Origin: Amblyornis subalaris
Lineage: Eukaryota; Chordata; Aves; Passeriformes; Ptilonorhynchidae
Assembly: GCA_018881555.1 (NCBI GenBank)
Contig: JACAXG010000007.1
Span: 10,929,435-10,993,434 of the forward strand
Direction: 5' to 3'
DNA: 64,000 nt
Below are positions 12,827 to 26,515 of this stretch, piece after piece. The position numbers and the translations under genes are program-made. The notes under the pieces were generated by a model that ran no database searches, was not told where the DNA came from, and was given only the letters and a program-made list of their open reading frames with translations. Within the stretch, counting starts at the first letter, position 1. Each line of letters begins with the position of its first letter.

Positions 12827-14844
12827 CTAGGCTGTGGTGGTCACTTTCAGTTGCTACTGTCAGACTGAGCTCAATTAAACTGTTTTGGGTCCATTGGATC
12901 TGACTTTTTTTCCTAGACACCAAAAAACCGAAAGGGCTGCTGACAGTGCAAGGCAACTATAAAACCCACACTCCTATTGCTGGGTGCAGGAGAGTCCTGA
13001 GATTGTAGGAGCTCTCACTGCTTGAAAGTAAGAGTTAAGCTTTAAATCTGTTCACAACTGCATTTTAGCTTCTTATTTGAAGGTGGGTTCTATGCTTCTG
13101 TAAAATAATTATTAGTCCTTGTAGAATAAGCCCAACTGTATATGGTTCACTAGACAGATATTGGTAATTAGTTCAGTTTTTTTACTGCAGTTGAAACACA
13201 TTAATTATTTAATAAGTTTTGAAGTGCCTAAACGTGTTTCCTTCTCAATGAAAAATTTATGCCATGAGGCAATGAACAATTTGTCACTGCCCAGTCAATA
13301 AGCTTCTTAGACATGTGAAAATAATGTTAATCCATAGGGGAGCATTGATGATTGGTAGCGTGTATGCGAGGAAGTCTTTCGGTTTCTCTTACTTGAAACT
13401 TACAAAAATACATTTGAAAACTGCTGAAATGAAGAAGTTAGCAACGAGGTTCAAGGAATGTGCTAAATAACTTGGACCNCGTTTTGGGGGATAGTTTTTA
13501 AAGATTTTCATTTTGCATTTATATCTGTTGCATATGCAGGGCCATGCAGAAATAAGCTTAGGGGTTCTAGGAGGTAACAGTGATAAAGAAAGAACTCAGT
13601 GAGGGTCTATGATGAACAAATAAAGTGAGGTTTTCTGTCACTTGAAAATAAGACTTCCCTGTGTTTTCTTCTCCTTAAAATTTCTCAAACAAATAATGCA
13701 TTCAAAGGTGTTTGGTTTTTAATTTTTTGGCAGCAGGAAGTTAAACTCCTCATTTGACCATCAAGGTCTGTGCAGAATACTGTGCTCTGTGTGTAGTGTT
13801 TTGAGAAGTGTTTATCTCTTCATGGTCTTTGCACTCAGGAGATTGTTTTTGTGCAGGCTTAGGGCAGGGANATGTGATACTCCCTATTCCCACTCTCAGC
13901 CCACTGCCCTGGAAACGTTGTCAGTGGGAGACGAACTGGGACAAAACTCCTTAAAAACACACTTTACTCAAGACAAGAAGAACTGTAAAATTTCCAATTT
14001 TGCAAAGCACAGTCTAACAATTTAATTATGTCGAGAGAGAATAAGCAGCAACAGCAAAATAGACCTAAGTCTTTCTTAGTCAAATAAAGATCCCTGTGAG
14101 AACTGAAATACCATGATAGAATATTGCATCCCTAATTATTACATGAGATTATTTTGAAAGTCAACAATGTTGTAATTTTGCTTTTTGTAGAGNGGTACTT
14201 ACGTTCTGGTGGAACAAATGTACTGCTTTGTTTTGGAGTAAATTCATTTTGGGCAAAGGTAGGTCTAGTTAGTATAAATNAGACTTTGGAAAATGCTACT
14301 TTTATTGAATTTTACTGAACTGATGAAAGAAAACTTTCCTATTCCTTGTCCGATCAATTCTCAAATGAGGGTCAAAAAGGAAATTCCTATTCCTATAAGC
14401 TACAACTTTAAAATTAAAGGTACAAACATTGACCTTCATGCTTTATTCCATTTTGTAAGAATNGCTCTCAAGATGCATAGTATTTAGTTCTGCCTTGAAT
14501 GTCATCGAAAAGCGTGAATTATTTAACGAATTTTGAAGAATTTAATGGCCCTTTCTTTAAAAAAATTTAAATCCTCAAACACATTTGGGATGCTGCCGAT
14601 TTAAATCCACACAGCTGTTTGCTCACTCCCCCCAGTGGAATGGAGAAGAGAATCAGAAGGATTAAAATGCAACAAAACTACTGTGTTGAGATNGAGAGTT
14701 TAAAAAGTAAAGCAAAATGCTGTGGACATGAACCAAACAAAACAAGGAATTCGTTCACCACTTCCCATGGGCAGGCAGATCTTTCCTGATCTCCAGTAAA
14801 GAAGGGTTCCATAATGCATAACAGTTACTTGGGAAGGCAAATGC

Positions 14845-14878
14845 CATCACTTCATCTTCTTCATCACTTCATCTTCAC
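14845..14878. repeat. 17-bp tandem duplication
   Basis: CATCACTTCATCTTCTT (14845-14861) is followed by CATCACTTCATCTTCAC (14862-14878). The copies differ only in the last two bases. Confidence 0.9.
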
Positions 14879-16190
14879 AGCTTTTATTGCTGAGCACGAG
14901 GCCACATGGTCTGGAATATCCCTTTGGATGTTCAGTTGGAGTTCACTGTCCCAGCTGCATCACCTCCCAGCTCCTTGTTCACCCCCAGCCTGCTCGCGGG
15001 TGGGGCAGTGTGAGGAGCAGTAAAGGCCTTGGTGCTGTGTGACCGCTGTCAAATAAAAAATGTGTCACTTTAATAGCCTGGTTTGATTACAGCCAGCACT
15101 GCTGCCTCGCTGCTCTCCAGTGCTTTCCTATCTTTCTGCATTTTATTACCTTGACTGTGAACTCCAGAGGGAGGCATCGCATTTTTGTCTTTTAGTCCAG
15201 TTTAGTTTTATTGTAGTTCTTGAGAAGAACCCCTGTATGTTGCTTGGTATTATTGCAACTGATGAGGATTAAACAGGGTGACCTGTGAAAGTGACTTCTC
15301 TTTTTGCTTGCCCTGGTTTTAAGTAGTGGTTACTTAAGTAAACTAAAGTTCAGTTACTTTTTGAAGGGGCAGCAGACACGGAAGTTCACCAATTTCTGTC
15401 TATTCTCCTATGTGTTTAGGAGCACTTTTTCCTTCAGAGTGGTGCTGTGACTCTCACAGGATCGGGGAAGGAAAAACTTTTCAACAAGAGTGGTCTTTAG
15501 ACTGCCTTAGAATGGTATTTAGACTTCCTTAGTCCTGAATGTGATTCAGTCACGGCAGTCTCTTACCACGCTCCTCTGGAATTTCCATTGTGTTAATCCC
15601 AAGGAAAGGTGAGAACATGAATATACCTAATGCTTTCCTGACTGCATTACAATAGCATCTGAAGATGCAAGAACTTCCTGACTGCCAGNGAAGAGGAGCC
15701 AATGTGTACTTTTTAGCACTCTTTCACCAGAAACATAGGTTGGAAAAGACCTGATTTGCTTTTGAGAATTTCTGTATGCCACAAACAGATTGTATTTATG
15801 AATGCTTCCAATTTTCTTTTTTTTTAGTTTTTTTCCTCCCATCTGAAGGATGGTGAACAGCTTGAAATAATGCAGGATCTCCGTGACATGAGTTGCATGN
15901 CTATCTGACAGCAGAATTTTCTCAAAGTAGGACTCAACAATTTAAGTAGTTGAAATTCCCAGCTGCCTGTGCTAAAGACAAAAGAGTGGCCAATTTAATT
16001 AACCACAGCCTCAAGGAGCATAATTCATTATCAATTTCACCAATATCAATATCCGGAATGTAAAAGAGGTTGGAACACAGATGTCTAATCAGGAAAGCAA
16101 CTCTGTAAATCTGATTGCTTTCCTTGCTCTCTTGCTCCTTAACTGATGGCAAGAAAAAAGCCACAACCAAACCAACCAAACAAAAAAGAA

Positions 16191-16213
16191 ACAACAACAA
16201 CAACAACAACAAA
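16191..16213. repeat. (CAA)n microsatellite
   Basis: Seven to eight ACA/CAA units in an A-rich, C-interspersed tract that begins near 16150. Confidence 0.9.
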
Positions 16214-19200
16214 AACCTCAATGGATTTGATCAGTTTAGTGGAAAAATATGCCCAGAGAAGTCATTAGAGAACACTTCCCTGAATCTTTGAAATTGCTTC
16301 TGGTTTCACATACAAATACTTCCCTTCTAATCTGATGTTGTCATGCAACAGTTGAGGCAGTTTAGAAAGTCCTGTCACCAGATACTCCATAACATCTCTG
16401 CCTATCACCTGCTGTTACCAGGAGGAAGACTTTCCAAATAGCTAGCATCCTATTTGTCCTCTAAATTAAGTTAATTACTATTTACTTTGCCTTTGAAAAA
16501 CAGAACTGATTAGGGAGTCATATTTTCATTCTGCAAGGAATTCCAGCCTCCAAATGCTATTGTTATTGCAAGCTAGAGAAAGAAGCCAAAATTATATTTT
16601 TTCCCTCCGAGTTAAAATGTCAAATCTTGGATTAGGATGACCAAAATGTTTTCAAGTCTGTCAAACCATTTGTCTAATTATCCTTTCATACAATCATCTG
16701 CATGAAATCATTCAAAGTAAAGATATTAGCGTTATCAGAATGGTACATGAAAGCTGAAATTATGTTCTTTGTCTTTCCTGCTGAAATTGCTAGTGAAACT
16801 TTTACATGCCTGTGGCTTCTTTGTTTTTCAAATAAATTGCACACTCTGTTGGAACATTTTTCCAGCTCTTTGGTGGACTGCAATCAATAGTTTGCTTGGT
16901 AATTTTTATTTTTTGCAAGGGCAATGACTGTGGCTAACAGCTTTTCTTAGAAGAGAAGCTGTCCTATTATGTGCAATCCAAACCTGTGTTAAAATACTAC
17001 ATGAAAACTAACACAGAATAGTGTTTTATTAAATTTTACTGAAATTATTTCACTAACACCACCAATCTCNGAAACCTGAGTTTCAGAATAAAATCAAGAC
17101 TTCTGGGAATGATACTGCTGGAGCTGAGATAGGAGATATGAATCAGAGACCTGTACCACCATTGAAGTCATTGGTGTTGCATTCTTTGCTGAGCTGCTTG
17201 CATTAAACACGGGTAGGGAGTGGAGAGNGGAGCAGGGGGAACTGCACATCTGCTTTCTTCCCTTCGAATTCTGAGCTGAAAACTCCTTGCACCTGATGAG
17301 CAAGCCTATTATTGCACATAGTGGATCATTACTAGTGGGAGATGGGCATAGCCCCAGGAATGTGTGTGGAGATCAGGAGAAACCTCTGGAAATTAAACGT
17401 GTGGAAAAGTCAAAATGCTCTCTAGGTCAGGGCAGCAAATTGACAAAACCAGCTTGTAGTGAGCAACAAACCCACCTGGTTTTAAGCTGAGTTTTCCATG
17501 ATAAAGCTAAGAGTTATGTGCAGCATGATTTAGCAGGATCTGATCTTACAAACTTCAACCTTGGAATGGACTCCTGCACTCCCAATCAATCCACATTGCT
17601 AAGTCAAGATTGCTGCTTTTCTTTTACCGAATAGGACATTTGATGTAGAAGCAGACAGAAACAATGCCCTGTTGCCCTGCTGCTCTTTGCTGAACCTGCA
17701 CTTCCCACTCCACCTAATCTAAAGCTGATTTATTGCCACTAGAGCTGACAGCAACCTATTTGTCACTGAAATAACATCAGCATAACAGGAACGGAGCAAC
17801 AGATGTTTTACCCCAGACCAGGATCTCAAACATCTGAGGAGACTAAATGGCTTCTTCTGTTCAAATTACGGATTTTGCACAAAGCCCCAAGGCAAAATAC
17901 AAATGCCAGCCTGACAGCTTCACAGTCCACAAACACACAGGTGCTCACTGTCCCTGCTAAATCAAGCCCTCTCTACATCTCACTCAAATTTCCACAGGCT
18001 TCTGGTGAAATCTTCCTCTGGAAATGCAGCATAGTACCACAATGCACCGCTGTTGGTCCAAATGAGACACAGTACCATTGCTTTGTATTTTGACCAAAAT
18101 CCTCCAAATTATTTCTTCTCCTAAAATTCAGGAAGATTTTTGGACTACATCACAGACTCTGTGAGCTGTCATGTATTGTATTTTCTTACACCCTCTTCTT
18201 GAAACTGCTTTTGGGGCTACTGCTCTTTAATGACAGCAAAATATGTGTTATTTGCTACTGTTCCCAAACCTTCTTTTGCAACACCTGCTTTCCAATTAGG
18301 AGGGCCAGTGATAGCAGAAATGAACACACCATGTGTTAAGCACAGTAGATAACTGTATTGTTGCACAGGAGGTGTCAATACTCTCCCCAGCTAACAAAAG
18401 AAGGCTGTCATCCAAGCCTCAGGAGGTTTGAGTTACATGGTGAAAGAAGCGCCAGTCAGGGCTGTGAAACCTGCTGTCCTTTAGCAATGAGAGCTTGTAC
18501 CTTGCCTCTGTTAGTGATGACACCTGTTTGTGTTGGGACTTGCCATTCAGCATTAGTGAAAAAAGAAAACAGCCCAACCTGCTGGCAGCCAAAATACGTA
18601 TTCAGGGGAGCCTTTAGAACAGCAGAGAAACAACCAAGCCTATCACTCCTCTGATTTCTAGTGGCAGAAAATATCGGATCCTTAAAGCGTCTTTAAAATG
18701 GTCTCATTTGACTGGCTTTAATACATGAGTCTTGCTTTTTTAGCCTGAGTGATTATTTTATTCAAAATAGCCAGAACACAGTTCCTTAAAATGAGTTTTC
18801 TGTTCTCCTTGGATGGGTTTTGTCTTCTCTATTGCACTTCAAACCATGTGTGATCATTTAAGATACACTGAATGCATCTGTACACCCATTTTTCACACAT
18901 GTAGAGGGGCTCATTTCTCCTTTCAGGGAAGTACTAAATTTTGTGTGAAATGAAATACTAAGCTCTTGTGTGTACAAAGAAAATTAACTCCTTCTGGCCT
19001 CGTGTTCCTTTCCTGCACTATATTCACTGTGATATGTAGTGAACATAAATAAAAAATATCCTCTGAAGCCAGACAATTTCATCCTCTACTTAGAAATCTC
19101 CCTATTAATTTAAATGAATGGGAATCCACCTTGCTTCCAAATAAATATTTTGCATGTTGATATGTTCTTTTCATTAAGTCCTTGACAAAAGGGCAGGAAA

Positions 19201-19552
19201 ATGATAAAATATCTCTTTTCTCTTCATATTGAGTTTATTTGGTTTTTTTACCCTAGTTGTCCTTTTACACTAACACAGGACATTATTTTTCATTCGACCT
19301 GCCTGAATTCTGTCAACTCATGCCTTTTATCAGAATGGACAGCATCTGATGTTTCCTCAAAGACTGAGACCTTTGAGTCCCATCATTTTGTGACATTTCT
19401 CTTAACAGAAAGCAGTTTCTAACCTATTGTCTCAGAGGCTATATTTTAACTGGGGTACAGGTATTCGTGTTAAAATGTTGGCTTCTTCCTCCCCAAAATC
19501 GGAAATATCCTCAAACTCAATTCTAAATGTCTTTGCACATATGTATAAAGAT

Positions 19553-19590
19553 GTATATACACACGCACACACACATATATACATATTTAT
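19553..19590. repeat. Compound AC/AT microsatellite
   Basis: A GTATATACACACGCACACAC-type run grading into ATATATACATATTTAT. A typical alternating purine-pyrimidine repeat. Confidence 0.9.
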
Positions 19591-21940
19591 GAATTAAATC
19601 ANTCTTGGGAGATCTTAGATGTTTATAACAGGCATAACCAAAAGCATACAAACATCTTTGCAAGTTTCTAAGGTAACAGAATGTGTGTGTTTCCAAACTG
19701 AAATCTGGAGTACCAATAATTTACAAGAGAGAGAAAAAAATTTTAGTGAAATGTGAAAAGCAAATGGACCATAATGACTTATTCTTGGACTTCACTACTG
19801 GAAACCACCTTAAAAATAGGGAATGGATTTTGACAACATATAATGACATCTGACTGCTGAAATGTCAGCGGTATTTGGGAATGACAACTCTTGAAAATTC
19901 TCAGTGGTTGGACAAAGCACATGTTTTCTCAAACAGAATACAGCTGCCCAAGCTGTCAAAACACCACACCAAGAGCTAAATTGAAAGCAAAATGACTTAT
20001 TTGAGGTATAAATATCCATTGATTATAGCNGGGTAATTGTTTAAGGTATTTCCCTCATGCACAAACTCCCATCCTTTTAATTAGATCTAACCTACAAATT
20101 CTGCTTTAAAGANTTTAACAGCTGCTTTCTCAAGACTTTAAACTGCTTAACATTTTTATCCTCTGGCTTAACAGCTAAAGTGTTTTCCACAGCTTTACTT
20201 TGAAAAAAGTAAATCTAATGTGCTATAACGTCATTGGCAAATGTTTATTTACTGTAGACTGTAGATGCTGCTCATTTGTCTTCTCTTTTTATGTAATTTT
20301 CCAGAAAATTCAGCCTGTGAAAATCAGAAGAATAACCAGCTTTTAATCTTAAGATTTTTTTTTAATTCCTTATTCAAATATTGTCAGTAATGAAGCAGAA
20401 AAATGTTCTGCAACCTGTACTTCTCTCTTCTCCCTCCAGCTTCTGTAATTTGATGCATTCCTTTCTTGCATCTTTTATATGGCCATAAAGTTAATTACAG
20501 TGTACACCTTGTTCACATCCTTAGTCTTGAAGCTATTTAATAGGGGTTGATGGCTATGGGATATATTATTTCATCTAAAAGTGCTCTGTATGCTCCCAAT
20601 GGTCTCTGAGTATTGTAGCAGCAAAGGAATTCTGCTAATGCAGTGAAGAAAATGAACAGGCTTATTTATACCTTCTGATATCTGGTCCCCAATAAGCTCT
20701 GCCAAGCTAAAATAATGCACTGAGCCAAACTTCTCACAACTGTGTGNTTCCATCTTTCCTGAATAGCAGGATTGTACAGTGACTCATTTACCTGTTCCAA
20801 CACATTCCATTAATGTGGCCTTAAGCCACCCTCCAGTTGACCCCTCTAATTTCTCCTTATTGAGTGTTTCTGGCTGTAGGTAGGAGGACATTTTCTGAGT
20901 CAAGGAGACATGNGACCGAGAGGCCCAGCAGTACTCAACAACTCACACGTGTTGGAGATGGCTCCATTGGACTCAGAAGCAGCCAAAGAAGGAAGTAAGC
21001 CGGTGTTTCTGCCAGCTCCTATGGGTTTATTGCCATAGGCAGTCATCTGCTTTGCTCGCCTAAACCCTGCAGCTGGCGTCCTATAGCTTAGGGACACTGG
21101 GAAATTTTGACAAATAGGCAGAGAACAGGAGAACTCTATATTCCAGCTGCTGGACCTGATGGCAAATCAGAAATCTGCTCCCAGTTGATTTGCAGTATGA
21201 TGCAATGTGCATCATTGCTATTTTATGAACAGTCCTGGCTGTCCCAACAAAATCTGTTGGATCAGCAGCATCTAGATCCTGAGGCTGACCCTGCTTCCCA
21301 CAGGCCACTGTGCTCATTGCTTTCAGCAGAGAAGATCCCCAGGCCTGTGACCACTTTCACAGGCAAAGTTGTCTGCCATCCATCCTTCCCACCATGGACT
21401 CTGCACACAGCTCCAGATCACACAGAAAAAAAAGGGCAGAACAAGGAGGCCTTCACTGCTTTTAAAAGCCCAGTACATATGAGAGAGTTCTGGGCATTCG
21501 TCTCNCAACCCTATGCGTTTTTCTGCCCTGACAGATCCCATCCTTCCTTACACTCCTAAAAATCTTCAGCCATTTAGGGCTCCTGGAGGGTCATAGATTC
21601 CTCTTCCCCCTCTTAAAATCTGACTTTTCTAGCATTTCGATTTTTTGTCNGTGAAAGCTGAACTTTTTTCCGCTTCCTCTTTGGGTAGTATTACAGCACC
21701 CTGTTTGCTCCACTGTCTGCATTTTCTATTGCAAGCCTTCCTGACTCAGTATCTACCTTCTAATGTAACATCCACAGGCAGTTTTCCACGTGAGGGACAC
21801 AGAGAATCTCACTCTGCTTATGTGCCACTTGGATACATTCACCCTCTGCATGTAATTAAATCTACTGATTATCTGCTGACATTCAAATTCATAGCACCAT
21901 GAAGCCCTTTTAAGCAGAACTTGGCAATATTTCAAAAGAC

Positions 21941-21985
21941 TTTTTTTTTTTTTTTTTGGGAGGGGCAGGAGGAGAGGGGTTGGGG
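21941..21985. repeat. T17 run joined to G-rich tract
   Basis: Seventeen T residues (21941-21957) are followed by G-runs at 21958-21960, 21962-21965, 21976-21979 and 21982-21985. Four runs of at least three G with linkers of 1, 10 and 2 bases fit a long-loop G-quadruplex on the plus strand. The T-run could be a decayed poly-A tail on the other strand, but no element is recognisable next to it. Confidence 0.75.
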
Positions 21986-24751
21986 AGAGAAGAGGATTGT
22001 TTTCATTTTCTCTCTTGAGTTATAGCCTACATTTCCAGTAAGCACCCACCCCTAAGCCAAAATAGTAAAATCTGATAGTTGTGGATCTTTAATAAGGGGG
22101 TCTGCAGCTGGTGTTTTCTTACTGTCTCACATACTTAAATTTGACATGTCCAGAAGCAAGACATCTCTGGGGAAGACATTGCTAGACTGCTGTGTGTCTG
22201 CTTGGAAATTGGATAAACTCCCAAAATTCCTGACTCTGGTCACAGAGATACTGAAGGTGATAAGCAAGGATAGTAAGATGAGCAGCAGCTGATACTTCCC
22301 TGTTTAAGAAGGGCATGGGTTGTTCCTTTCACANTATGTGCCAACACTGGCCTAGCAAGGGCCTGAACCCACGTTCAACCCTGGCCATGCTTATTACGTG
22401 CAAGTGCTAGTGCTGGGTTTGGAAATCAAAGAAAGCTCTTGCCCAAAGTAGTGCCTCGGATGCAGTCGGCACAGCCCAGATTGAGCCCTCCACTCTAATG
22501 GATTAACATTTCTCCACATCCTGCGGACACTTTGAACCCAGGGTAGCAGTGCTCCGGTCTAACAAGTCAGGTTACATCTCCTCCTAGGCCAGACCTGAAC
22601 TGTGGTGAGATATTTCCAGCCCCTGCTCTTCCAGCCCAGAACACAGAGCTTGAGAGAGGGGCAATGTCTTCCAGTGCCACTTCTTGATGCTGCTTTCCAA
22701 CCAGCACGCTGGTGAGTCTCTGTAGATAAGAATCAGGCCTTTTTGCTTTTAACTTTTTTAATAAAAGAAGACAGATTAACTCCTTTAGGGGAAAGAGCTA
22801 CCTGGAATCTCTTTGATCTTCTGTCTGCATTCACAGTTTGATCTGTTTCTCCAAGCAATCAAAACACTATTTCTGTATTTTTTAATAAGGCTGGGAAGAA
22901 TTCTTCTGGGTGTCTCTAACAACCATCCGATCTTTTACTGACAACTTTTTGCTGATGAACAGGCCTGTCGAGAGCACAGATTATTTTCTTACAAAATCAC
23001 TATAAAGGGAGGCCCTAGATAAAGAGATTTGCATGCATGAGGGATTGTAAATTCATTGTATTTTTATAGGAAGATGAAATGGTTGATTGCCACAAAATAC
23101 TTCCATGACTGTTACATGGAATTCTATTTACGAAGCAGGTGCTGTTGTGTCTACAACAGTTATTACCAGCTCTATCTCAAGCCTTTATAGACAACTGGAA
23201 ACAAATTTGACTTCCTAAGAATACCATTACAAAGAAAGATGTTTGCTTTATCTCCAAAAACATCTATGTGAAAAAAATATTTGTCTTGAAAGCAGATCAG
23301 CCCTGGCCCCTGTATGTAAGGCATGCTGAAGTTTGGGGTATTCCAAACCTCCAGTTAAATTGCGTAATGGGGCTACATCATTTGTTCTTCTCTCACTGTG
23401 AGGAATTTGATGTAAGCAGAAGCTGTGCTATCATCATTGTGTATCTGACAAAGGACANGTCACAAACAGGGAAGAATTAGCCCATCAATATAATACCCTG
23501 AAATGCCACTTCAAGTTTCTTTTCTATCACACTTTCTGTCTTTTTTGGCAAAGAACTAAACCCAAAAAGCACGGATTGTGACATGTCAAAAATGGAACTG
23601 GAGTGGGTAGTGAAGGAGATAGGTAATAAAAGTAAATATCACACTTCCTACATTCACTCAAAACTTCTTCAGTGTCTTAAGAAGTTTATAGCATTAAGTC
23701 CAACTTGCTCTAAAGTTAAAAACCATTAATATNTTTGCATGTTTAGGGTAGGATTTAAGTCCCCAGATATGAGGTTTCTTAAAGATATAGATCACACAGA
23801 TCAGAATCTTACTAATCATTAAATGCAGACAGGAACACAAAATTTACCACTCTCTGGATGTCTCAGTTCAACATAACAACCATTGGTCTCGATAACCATT
23901 TTAGACTTTGTGCATAAGTTACAGGAGGCTAAAATTGACTTTGGTGAGTCCCACCATTAACTTTTATACACATCTGTTTTGACATCTGCTGTAATGTTCA
24001 TCTGCCAAAACAGAGGCACAACTTTGTATTTCAAGAANTAAAAATGAACCCAGACCAAACTGTACAGGTGATTAGTGGCTGGGACTGCCACACAGCTCTC
24101 CACAGGACAAACCGACTGAAGAATAAATGGATGGGTGGCATATGGCTTATTTTCACCCTCTCCTTTCACTTAATACTCTGCACAGAGTTAAGCCACCCAA
24201 TAATATTGTCCTACAACTTCAGGCAGCTACAGAATCCTGGATAGGGAGCTTCAGTGGTTTGGCCTGTGAAATGAGCCACAAAAGAATGCCAGGTGTTTAA
24301 CCATGAATCTCCTTTACTGTAGATGGAGGCATCCATGATGTTGCCAATAGTGCCGATGGGATTCCGCGGGCTGATGTGGCAATTCTGCATCTCCTCTTAT
24401 TCACAGATTGTGATATTCCAGCAGAAATCCAGGAAGGCACATTACAGTTGTCTTACACCGCCTTTTGCAGATGCTCATGCAGCCCCCACTGCCTGGGATC
24501 CATGCTCTTTCTCAGGAAGAAAGGCACATTGAATGGCACTGATGGCAAGTTTATGGGGGTAGCTTGCCATTGCAGTGATTTTGTTCTTATCCTCTAACAT
24601 TCTTCCTTTCCACTGTACAATTTTCCCTCCAGCTTGTTTCAACAAGAAATCATCAGTGCAAGTACCATAGAAGATAATTTGGGGAAGAACCCTTCTTGGG
24701 CACTAACCAAATAGATGATAGGATACAAGAAGCTACTGCTCTTTTTTAAAC

Positions 24752-24826
24752 AATCACAGAATCACAGAATAAGCTGAGTTGGAAGGGACCCACNAGGATC
24801 ATCAATCCACTCCTGGCCCTGCACAG
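24752..24826 (-). mobile_element. CR1: CR1 LINE 3' end fragment
   Basis: The segment starts with AATCACAGAATCACAGAATA, the reverse complement of a CR1 tail. It continues with GAGTTGGAAGGGACCCAC and the phrase for the CR1 3' UTR up to CTGGCCCTGCACAG. Only the terminal ~75 bp remain. 5' truncation of this kind is the usual outcome of CR1 target-primed reverse transcription. It shares the GGGACCCACAAGGATCAT wording with the copy at 26142, so both probably belong to the same subfamily. Confidence 0.85.
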
Positions 24827-26141
24827 TTTTTCAAGTGTGAAAAATCCATCCCTTACCACCATCCTTGTCTATATTTCAATCATTTTCTGGTTTAATTTCT
24901 AGTTTTCGTGCCTCTGCTTTTCCTGCACTGTTTTCCTCCCTTTTCAAAGGAAAGAGAGAAGACACAGAAAAGAAAAAGGCAAGCAGTTTTGCATATTAAA
25001 ACAATGCAGCCCAAACTTTTCACATAACAATTTAGGAACATTCATTTCACTGGTCTTGAGCACTGTGGTGGCCTCTCTGGATGTGGTGCTGTTATTCAGT
25101 GTCTGTACTTTGCTATCCTGACACAGATGGATCAAGCCTGTGCCTCCTTGCTTTGTGCATCACCTTTGTGCATTTTTGAGTAAGTTGGTTGTCTAGATGG
25201 TAGTGAGGAGAAATCAAAGCCTGGTTAACAGCAAGGTGCTCACTGACTTGTGCAGCTTATGCCTCCAGGGCTGCTCCTTCACTGATCAAATTGCAAATCA
25301 AGTAGGAAGAACAATTTTCTTGTACCTTATACTGTAGGTCTCTACTGTAAGGAATGCTACTGTGAGTAAACTATCCTTCTGGCAATGTTCTGTGCCATGG
25401 ACTCCAGCCCTGTTGGGGTCAGGAAGCATGTGCTGGACAGAAGAGACCCTTCTTGATGCTCAGTACAATAGAAAGGGAAGCAGTCTGAGATAATTGCATT
25501 TTCCTTTCNCTGAACACCCATTTACATATTCATGTTCCCTTTCATAGCTCACATGTCCACTGCAGGTCCACACTTCTCTCCATGACTGTCTTATCAAGAG
25601 CAGAACATCCAGCTCAACACCAAAATGGATAAATGAGAATTATGGGTTCAAATATGGACTCNGTACCTAATAGAATCTCAGTCTTTTTCCTGGGAATAAC
25701 TTCTCNAACACTGCAATTCTTTGAGGATCAGTCCCTGCCTAAATTAAATCAAAGTCCAAGTTTGGGCATGATGTTATCTTTGTTCGAAAACATGTTTGGA
25801 TTTAATAGGTTCCCAATTCAGTTTTTGGTTAAAAACACCAAACCAAACCAAGAAAACCTTAGGCCTTTTTCTGCCTCTTTATGCCATGATTTCTGCATCC
25901 TTATCTGTGTAAAGAACAGCATTTGTAAGACTGCAAATAATGAACTTCTGAAAGGTTTTTTCCCATTTGGACAGATGCCTTTAGGCAAAATCAGACCGAT
26001 TTGTGCATATTTTAGCATATCAATTTGCTTTATAAATTATGCATGTCATAATTTGTGAGAAGAGTTTTTCAAAGTGCTGTAAAAAGAAAGAAACTATTTT
26101 AATGCTGAATCAGAAATGAAACAGGCTGCAATAGGAACTTA
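24827..26141. other. Gene-free stretch between CR1 copies
   Basis: Unique-looking DNA. A 141-codon frame at 25633-26058 is open but contains two N codons and has no recognisable domain or compositional sign of coding. Confidence 0.55.
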
Positions 26142-26515
26142 CCATAGAATTACAGTCATAGAATTTCATGAGTTGGAAGGGACCCACAANGATCATTAAA
26201 GTCCAATTCCTGTCCCCACACAGGACAATTCTAAGAATTCCACCATGTGCATGGGAGCATTGTCCAAATGCTTCTTGAACCCTATAAGGCCTGGGGCTGT
26301 GGCCACTTCCCTGGGAAGCCTGTTCCAGTGCCCAGCCACTGGGTGAAGAACCGTTTCCCAGTATTCATCCTAAACCTCTCCTGACACAACTTCATGCCGT
26401 TCCCTCAGGTGCTGTCCCTGCTCACCACAGAGAAGAGATCAGTGCCTGCCACTCCTCATCGCCTCATGAGGAAGTTGTAGACCGCAATGAGGTCTCCCCT
26501 CAGTCTCCTCCGGGC
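26142..26515 (-). mobile_element. CR1: CR1 LINE 3' fragment
   Basis: The segment begins CATAGAATTACAGTCATAGA, a degenerate reverse-complemented 8-bp tail. It runs through GAGTTGGAAGGGACCCACAA, GAAGCCTGTTCCAGTGCCC and GACACAACTTCATGCCGTTC to GAGGTCTCCCCTCAGTCTCC. These are the 3' UTR and the distal end of ORF2 of avian CR1. About 370 bp are retained, 5'-truncated and diverged by many substitutions, so the copy is old. Confidence 0.95.

Larger units (their letters stand above)
12827..24751. other. Gene-free stretch, unique DNA
   Basis: No gene recognised. It holds a 17-bp tandem duplication at 14845, a CAA repeat at 16191, an AC/AT repeat at 19553 and a T-run with G-runs at 21941. The moderately GC-rich patch at 22.3-22.7 kb has a few tRNA-SINE-like phrases (TTTGAACCCAGG near 22531), but too few to call an element. 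The 150-codon frame at 21107-21559 has no recognisable domain. Confidence 0.6.

Noticed and set aside
21107..21559. 150-codon open frame as a gene
   Set aside because: No recognisable domain, no splice or promoter context, an overlapping open frame on the other strand, and an N codon. The length is within chance for a 64-kb window.
22330..22740. tRNA gene or tRNA-derived SINE
   Set aside because: Phrases such as GAACCCACGTTCAACC and TTTGAACCCAGG recall a T-arm, but no cloverleaf, acceptor stem pairing or box A/B spacing could be drawn.
25633..26058. 141-codon open frame as a gene
   Set aside because: No family resemblance, two N codons, AT-rich composition typical of the surrounding DNA.
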